From positions 3,906,001-3,970,000 of the forward strand of contig NZ_CP110012.1 of assembly GCF_025947365.1 (NCBI RefSeq): a stretch of 64,000 nucleotides of DNA. The letters are read 5' to 3'. This DNA comes from Flavobacterium sp. N502540. GTDB lineage: Bacteria; Bacteroidota; Bacteroidia; Flavobacteriales; Flavobacteriaceae. The notes beneath the pieces were generated by a model. The model saw only the letters and a list, made by a program, of their open reading frames with translations, made no database searches and was not told where the DNA came from. Made by a program: the position numbers and the translations under genes. Shown in pieces: positions 58,642 through 64,000 of this stretch (its first letter is position 1; every line of letters starts with the position of its first letter).

Positions 58642-61254
58642 TTATTTTAGCCATGAAGGCATTTCGGAATCTTTTAAATAATAATCAAACCACTGCTCAA
58701 TGCGACAGGTTAAGTCTATAGCATTTTCTTTTCCTGTTATATCATGGCCCTCACCAGGATAGGCAAGCATAACATGTGTTTTTCCAAGTCGTCGAAGGGC
58801 CATATAGAATTCAAAGCTTTGTGTGGGCACCACCTGCTGATCTTCAAGACCAGTCCAGGAAAGCAAAGGAGTTGTGACATTTGAAGCATAAATAACTGGT
58901 GAATTCTTAAGATAAATATCCATATCTACATAAGGGGAAACTTTCATTCGGGCTTGTCCATATTCTATCTTGGCAAAATTAGGGGTATTGCTACTTTCCG
59001 ATACGGCAAGATAGGAACTAAGGAAATTGGACGTGGCCGCTCCTGCTACAGCACATGCAAAGAGTTTGCTGTGGGTTATAATGAAATTGACCTGAAACCC
59101 TCCGAAGGAGTGTCCGATAAGTCCAATTTTTGTCTGATCAATATCATGCTCTTTTAAAACAGATTTAACGGCTGCTTCCACGCAATCTACTGCAGACAAT
59201 CCGACATTTCCAATCTCGTAGGTTATATCGGGCAGAAACACGAAATAGTCTTTTGCTGTAAGATTGGCAATATTGAAACCATCCCCGTTGTATAGGGTGG
59301 GAAGATAATAATAATGGGCCTGGTAGGATTGCTTTTCATAGATGTGCACCACCATGGGATATGATTTCCCTTTTTGATAAGTAGCCGGGTAATATAAGAT
59401 GCCCTTAAGAAATTCTCCTTTTTGATTTTGATAGGTGATCATTTCTCTCTTTGTCCAGTTAAAGCTCTCCTGCTGGTGATTACTTTGCATGACTAGAGTC
59501 TCTTTACCCCGGGGCTCTTTAGCTTTAATTTGCCATGGTAGGTCGGTATCTTCCTGCACCCAGGAAAGGATGTTGTTTTTACTTCTTAGAATGGTACTTA
59601 TTCTTTTATCTGTATAACATATCTCTGAGAGGCCTTTTTTAAAATCCCAGAGGAAGATCCCGTTATAAAAATTGTCAGCACTGCGCGAAGTGAGCAGTAA
59701 TCCTTGTTTTAGATTAAAAATGCCGTTGGTATAAATTCGGCTGTCGAGCTGTTTTTGCTCACTGCGGGTTTGAGCCACAATCCGGTAAATCATACCTTTT
59801 TCCCGCCCCTTTGTGAGTCGTATAGCAGAACTACCATCTGGTGAAACTCTCCAGATGTCATATTGATCGTAAATAAGCAAAGAGTCATCGCCTGAGGTCC
59901 ATCCCGGATTTCCGTAGCTCTCGTCCTGATTCATCTCACCGGGAACGCTGAGAGGGTATGGAATCTTACTGTTGACCTGCGCGTGGCTGTCTTTAGGAAT
60001 ATCATATACATACCAATTGCCCTTTTTAAAATAAGATATATATTTTCCACCGGGAGAGGCTATTAAATTAGTGTTACTGCCAGAGTGTTTTTTGAGTAAA
60101 AGTTTTCGCTCCCCAGTGTTAAGGTTGGTTATATAGATATCTCTGTCACCTATATCTTTGCTTTGGGGTTCATAATCATGCGGATTGAAAGTCAGAGCAT
60201 AACTGAGATCTCCTGCCGCTGCCCCATGAGGGAGTTTGCTATCCGTAAATTGCAGAAAACGGTCCGATTTTGGTTCCCAAAGAGCCTGTTTGTCTATGAT
60301 ATTCCAGTCCTGAATCTGTTTTGCCATAGGATAAATGGATTTATCGGCAGCATTCCAGACCTGAACTTCATTTTTGTTATAAGTACGATCAAGTTCCCTT
60401 CGCTGCCTGATTCGAAAAAAAACTTTTTTATTATCATTTGAAATTTTAAGTACCCTGCTTGAGGCAATATTCATATCCTTGGGAAAGACAGAGGAAGCTG
60501 TAGAAAAAGTGGAGAGGTTTTTTTTTGCCACCTGATAATAATACAATGTGGATTCAGCCTCCCCATAATGCAAAAAGGCGAGGGCATCTGCATCATTCGA
60601 CCAGATGAGTCCTTGAAAAGAGGACCCTTGGTAATGAGCTATTGTAAGGGGCTTGTCAAAGGCTCCTGTCCTTACCAGACTAAGAGTACTCTTGTCATTC
60701 TCTTTTATCGAAAGTGCTATCTTTTTTTTATCGGGACAAAGCGCATATCCCATTACGTTATGCTGGGTATGTAATAATCGGCCTTCTAAAGTATAAATTG
60801 TTAGTGAAGAGTTTTCTTTTTGATCGGACATGGTAAGGAGGTAAGATCCGAAAACATCAAAACTTTTAATGTTTTTCAATACTTGACCGGTGCCTTTTTT
60901 CAAGGAGAACAAATGCAGTTTATTCCCTGTTGTCTTGCATACAAAGTGATCAGCAGTAAATTGCCCTTGAGACGCACCGGGGAAGAAATAAATCCTGCCG
61001 GTTTTTCTCTGGTGCAGGAAAAGCGAATCGGCAGTTGGGTATGATTTTGTGTAACTAATCCATTTACCGTCATCTGAGATTTCTTCTGCGTCGAGATAGT
61101 GCCATAAAGGATAATCTGCCTCTGTGAGATTTTTTTTTTCTTTATTTTGTCCCTTTACAGGGAAGCAAACCAGTATAAAAATAACCATCAGTAAAGTAAG
61201 TAATCCATTAGTACCTGAGAGGTACCTATTGTTATTGAGATCTGCATTTTTCAT
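58642..61254 (-). CDS. S9 family peptidase (prolyl oligopeptidase type)
   Basis: An 870-residue exported enzyme. A signal or anchor segment lies near residues 15-35 (GLLTLLMVIFILVCF), then a beta-propeller-like middle, then an alpha/beta-hydrolase domain. The nucleophile Ser is in GLIGHSFGGFQ; Asp is near WTGLEDQQV and His in PGEGHDITG. S9 enzymes cut small peptides, often after proline. The start overlaps the SusD stop by 1 base, so peptidase, SusD and SusC form one operon. Its partner substrates are likely peptides taken up or exported by the SusCD pair. Confidence 0.9.
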   Translation of the reverse strand: MKNADLNNNRYLSGTNGLLTLLMVIFILVCFPVKGQNKEKKNLTEADYPLWHYLDAEEISDDGKWISYTKSYPTADSLFLHQRKTGRIYFFPGASQGQFTADHFVCKTTGNKLHLFSLKKGTGQVLKNIKSFDVFGSYLLTMSDQKENSSLTIYTLEGRLLHTQHNVMGYALCPDKKKIALSIKENDKSTLSLVRTGAFDKPLTIAHYQGSSFQGLIWSNDADALAFLHYGEAESTLYYYQVAKKNLSTFSTASSVFPKDMNIASSRVLKISNDNKKVFFRIRQRRELDRTYNKNEVQVWNAADKSIYPMAKQIQDWNIIDKQALWEPKSDRFLQFTDSKLPHGAAAGDLSYALTFNPHDYEPQSKDIGDRDIYITNLNTGERKLLLKKHSGSNTNLIASPGGKYISYFKKGNWYVYDIPKDSHAQVNSKIPYPLSVPGEMNQDESYGNPGWTSGDDSLLIYDQYDIWRVSPDGSSAIRLTKGREKGMIYRIVAQTRSEQKQLDSRIYTNGIFNLKQGLLLTSRSADNFYNGIFLWDFKKGLSEICYTDKRISTILRSKNNILSWVQEDTDLPWQIKAKEPRGKETLVMQSNHQQESFNWTKREMITYQNQKGEFLKGILYYPATYQKGKSYPMVVHIYEKQSYQAHYYYLPTLYNGDGFNIANLTAKDYFVFLPDITYEIGNVGLSAVDCVEAAVKSVLKEHDIDQTKIGLIGHSFGGFQVNFIITHSKLFACAVAGAATSNFLSSYLAVSESSNTPNFAKIEYGQARMKVSPYVDMDIYLKNSPVIYASNVTTPLLSWTGLEDQQVVPTQSFEFYMALRRLGKTHVMLAYPGEGHDITGKENAIDLTCRIEQWFDYYLKDSEMPSWLK

Positions 61255-62675
61255 TAGTAGCCAGTATTTTGAGGTTCCAGGTTCGGGTTAAGATTTAGTT
61301 CTCTTTGAGGTATTGGCAAGAGCCGGTCAGTACTCTGCCAGGAAGCCTTCTTTTCTGTGAGCTCTTTATCGAGGGCCCCAAAGCGTTTAAGGTCCATAAA
61401 ACGGTGTGCAAACTCAGTGAAAAACTCTACACGTCTCTCGCGAAGAATGGCCTGAAGGATCTCTTCCTGGCTAATAGCGGTAGTGTTTTCCAGTCCTGCC
61501 GTATTTCTTATTTTGTTAAGGTCTTCCCTGGCGGTGTTTAATTCCCCTTGTCTTGCTCTTGCCTCAGCCCTTATGAGGTACATTTCCGCCAGACGCAACA
61601 CGATCGTGAATTCTGTCTGTGGTGTATTGGTGCCCATTTTTTTATACTTATAGGCATGATACCAGGTGCTGGTTCCTTTTACTATGGATCGGATCCATTT
61701 GAGTTTTCTCTTATCGCCACTTTCAAATGCATTTATAAGATCGTTTGTCAGGGCAACAGCCAGAGGTGGGCCTGAATTAAAAATGAAAGTTGTTCCATCG
61801 TCGGTATTCCTTGTTGCTGATCGAGGGGCATATTGCCAGATCGTGGTGGTGCTTTCTTTGAGAAATACCTCATTGAGGTCTTCCTCCCAGGGATAAATGG
61901 CTGTATTGCTTATGAGCTGGGTGGTATTGGCCTCTGCATTTGCCCAGTCGCCCAAATTGAGATACACCCTGGCAAGTAAAGCCTTGGCTGCATAAGAATT
62001 AGGAAGCGTGCGGGCAGGATCACTATACACCTCGGGTAACAAGCTGGAGGCTTCCTGAAGATCTTCTATGATCTTTGAATATAACTCAGGCAAGGGGAGC
62101 CGGCTAAGGGTGCTGTTGAATTTGTAATCCGTTCGGGTAACATAGGGCACATCCCCCCAGAGCTGGCACAAGTAAAAATGGATAAAGGCCCGTGCAAATT
62201 TTGCCTGTCCGATAAGCCTGTCTTTGTCCTCTTGGTGGAGCTTTTTTGACCCCGCAACACCCTCTATCACGGCATTGGCCGCGTAAATCTGACTGTAGGC
62301 GTTGTTCCACCAGGTAAGAAGTGTAGGGTGTGTTGGGATAAGGGTATTGGTGTAAAAATTAGCCGACGACTGGGTACTGTTTCCATACCAGTTCAGCTCG
62401 TCACTATACAAACCGATCTCTCTGCTCATGCCGGTTTGTTTGCCACTAAGCATTCCATTGTCGCGTATTTTGGCAAAAACACTACTCATGGCAGAGTTTG
62501 CCGTATTTATTTCTTCAAATACAGCAGCGGTGTTGAGTTCGGCCGCGGGCATATCGGTCTGGGTAAAACTATCACAGCTGCCCAGCATAATTACAATAGC
62601 GCTATAGATCAAAAGAAATATGGAGTTCAATGAATGCTCTTTATAAGGGACGATAAAAAAAGTCTTGTTGTTCAT
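61254..62675 (-). CDS. RagB/SusD family outer-membrane lipoprotein
   Basis: A 473-residue SusD-like protein. A long N-terminal hydrophobic region ends in a lipobox-like MLGSCDSF. The TPR-like core has NAMSSVFAKIRDNGML-like helices, YAANAVIEGVAGSKKLHQED and LIGQAKFARAFIHFYLCQLW, and the C-terminal family signature includes RRVEFFTEFAHRFMDLKRFG. It forms the lid of a SusC TonB-dependent transporter. A SusD length of 473 is slightly short but normal. It lies 18 bases downstream of SusC. Confidence 0.9.
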   Translation of the reverse strand: MNNKTFFIVPYKEHSLNSIFLLIYSAIVIMLGSCDSFTQTDMPAAELNTAAVFEEINTANSAMSSVFAKIRDNGMLSGKQTGMSREIGLYSDELNWYGNSTQSSANFYTNTLIPTHPTLLTWWNNAYSQIYAANAVIEGVAGSKKLHQEDKDRLIGQAKFARAFIHFYLCQLWGDVPYVTRTDYKFNSTLSRLPLPELYSKIIEDLQEASSLLPEVYSDPARTLPNSYAAKALLARVYLNLGDWANAEANTTQLISNTAIYPWEEDLNEVFLKESTTTIWQYAPRSATRNTDDGTTFIFNSGPPLAVALTNDLINAFESGDKRKLKWIRSIVKGTSTWYHAYKYKKMGTNTPQTEFTIVLRLAEMYLIRAEARARQGELNTAREDLNKIRNTAGLENTTAISQEEILQAILRERRVEFFTEFAHRFMDLKRFGALDKELTEKKASWQSTDRLLPIPQRELNLNPNLEPQNTGY

Positions 62676-62693
62676 TTCTAAGTGTTTTAGAGA

Positions 62694-64000
62694 TTAAAAA
62701 TTCAACTGTAATCCTAGGGTGACTATTCGAAGCGGGGGCAGGAAACCAGCTCCTATAAACTCGGGGTCGGAACCTTTGAAGGAAGTGATGGTCAAAAGAT
62801 TCTGTCCTTCAAGGGTAATCTTGCCGTTGATATTTTTAAGCCATTTTTGTGGTAATTCATAACTCAGGGCAACATTTTTTAGTCTGATAAAAGAGGTGTC
62901 TGTAATTCCTGCATCACTGGCCAAAAAACGATAAAACGCATTCTCAACATCGCCGTTTGCCCCCGATGTATAGATTTGTGTGGTAGCGTTATTCCCCACA
63001 GATTGCCAGTGATCAAGTACCTGTGTGGATTGGTTGTTCATAGTGCCTGCCGGAGTAAGGGTTCGTGGAATATCGTAATTCTGCTGTTTTACAAATTGGA
63101 AAAGGAAATCCAACTGCCATCTCTGGTAACGCAGGTTATTTTGCAGACCACCAAAATATTGAGGGTTTAAATCTTTGATCGTTTTTTTATCTTCGGTCTC
63201 GGTAAGCAGGCCGTCACCGTTTACATCCTCAAAGGTGTAAATACCGCTTTGAGGGTCAATTCCGGTGTAATGATACATTTTTAGAATATTGAGAGGCTTA
63301 CCAATTACATAGTTGTTTTGATAGGTCGAGCTCTCAAGATTGGGAAAAGATAAGAGCTTGTTTTTTGCAGCAGAAAAATTCAAAGTGGTACTCCAGCTAA
63401 AATCTGTTGTATTAATATTCTTTGTTTGAAGACTAATTTCAATTCCGCTGTTTTGAACAACTGCATCAAGATTGGATTGTATATCAGCAAAACCGGTGGT
63501 GCCCGGAAGGGGAATGCCAACCAATTGGTTGGATGACTTGTTAAGATACCAGGCATAGGTAAGGAAAATGCGGTCTTTTAAAAAACCGGTCTCCAGGGCT
63601 ATTTCAAGTTTTTTATTGGTCTCCCAGCCAAATTCAGAATTGAATAGTCTGGCTGGTTCCAATCCCGGAATACCGTAGGGAATACTGTTGGGGATATAGG
63701 TATTTAAAAACTGGTAGTTGCCAATCTGGTCGTTACCTGTTGTGCCATAACTTGCCCTGAGCTTGCCAAAACTCAAAAAAGTATTGTCCACAAACGTAAT
63801 TTCTTTAGAGAAAATCCAGGCTGCACCAACCGCGCCAAACCATGCAAAACGGTTTCCGGGACCAAAACGGCTTGATCCATCACGCCTTGTGGTGAGGTTG
63901 AGTAAGTAGCGGTCTTTCCAGTTAAAATTGGCCCGTCCAAAGATGGATTGGTACTTATAGACTGAATCATCAAATCCACGGATAAAAAGATCAATGGCTG
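62694..64000 (-). CDS. SusC/RagA-like TonB-linked outer-membrane protein (3' part)
   Basis: Partial: the last 434 residues of a large barrel protein, open without interruption from the right edge to the stop at 62694. Typical SusC blocks are present: YLLNLTTRRDGSSRFGPGNR, GAVGAAWIFSKE, LRASYGTTGNDQIGNYQFL, and a final IVTLGLQLNF ending in Phe, as outer-membrane barrels do. The plug domain and CarboxypepD-like part lie outside. With SusD it imports ligand in a TonB-dependent way; here the ligand may be a peptide, given the S9 peptidase and DUF6520 neighbours. Confidence 0.92.
   Translation of the reverse strand, partial: AIDLFIRGFDDSVYKYQSIFGRANFNWKDRYLLNLTTRRDGSSRFGPGNRFAWFGAVGAAWIFSKEITFVDNTFLSFGKLRASYGTTGNDQIGNYQFLNTYIPNSIPYGIPGLEPARLFNSEFGWETNKKLEIALETGFLKDRIFLTYAWYLNKSSNQLVGIPLPGTTGFADIQSNLDAVVQNSGIEISLQTKNINTTDFSWSTTLNFSAAKNKLLSFPNLESSTYQNNYVIGKPLNILKMYHYTGIDPQSGIYTFEDVNGDGLLTETEDKKTIKDLNPQYFGGLQNNLRYQRWQLDFLFQFVKQQNYDIPRTLTPAGTMNNQSTQVLDHWQSVGNNATTQIYTSGANGDVENAFYRFLASDAGITDTSFIRLKNVALSYELPQKWLKNINGKITLEGQNLLTITSFKGSDPEFIGAGFLPPLRIVTLGLQLNF

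Noticed and set aside
63773..63994. 73-residue minus-strand frame at the right end
   Set aside because: The SusC frame is open through the same bases and gives canonical family sequence, so this is a shadow.
1..64000. CRISPR array or tRNA/rRNA gene
   Set aside because: No regularly spaced repeat-spacer pattern and no cloverleaf or rRNA-like block was recognised by eye; a tRNAscan-SE or CRISPR finder run would settle it.

Overview
The window looks like DNA from a Bacteroidota genome, most likely Flavobacteriia (Flavobacterium or Chryseobacterium type). The basis is a Bacteroidetes-type conjugative element (ssb, DUF932, PRTRC genes, traA-traN, mobA/B/C, topB, rteC), a SusC/SusD pair, a DUF6520-type peptide family and AT-rich spacers without clear Shine-Dalgarno sites. 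No integrase, attachment site, tRNA or rRNA gene was recognised, so the ends of the element are not visible.

Layout. (1) 1-2.2 kb: the 3' end of an unknown gene and four small, mostly membrane-protein genes, one of them frameshifted. (2) 2.2-4.0 kb: a decayed stretch with two fragments of one small gene family, three copies of an interspersed repeat and a nested hairpin. (3) 4.0-22.9 kb: an AT-rich island that reads as a defence island. It holds a two-gene operon on the minus strand (an NB-ARC/STAND ATPase with an N-terminal Cap4-like nuclease, preceded by a DUF4365-like nuclease protein), a frameshifted DUF5677 gene, two genes with HEPN-like R...H motifs (one DUF4209), a 1748-residue Avs-like STAND ATPase with an N-terminal restriction-fold candidate, and several unassigned genes. 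(4) 23-30 kb: replication/maintenance module of the mobile element: a possible structured RNA, ssb, DUF932 and a PRTRC cassette (E, C, a conserved companion, B, ThiF). (5) 30-41 kb: tra operon on the minus strand, traN back to traA/parA. (6) 41-46 kb: hairpin-rich oriT candidate, mobA, mobB relaxase and mobC coupling protein. (7) 46-52 kb: excision/regulation module (HTH, DUF3945, topB, ORF6N) with rteC immediately upstream; this order matches the CTnDOT excision operon. (8) 52-64 kb: a PLP-enzyme/acyltransferase fusion diverging from a STAS-like gene and a PAS-AraC regulator, then a MauE-like redox membrane protein, two tandem DUF6520 four-cysteine secreted peptides each behind the same pseudoknot-forming leader, and a convergent S9 peptidase-SusD-SusC operon that runs off the window.

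Five genes are each broken by what looks like one missing base in a homopolymer (A, A, C, C and A/T runs). Adding one base restores family-like proteins of 108, 282, 308, 239 and 185 residues. Sequencing or assembly indels are therefore as likely as real decay, and these loci should be checked against reads.

Most promising as undescribed biology: the STAND plus DUF4365-like nuclease operon (4011-9600), the DUF6520/MauE/S9/SusCD peptide locus with its duplicated pseudoknot leader (56187-64000), and the nested-stem element upstream of ssb (23278-23380).
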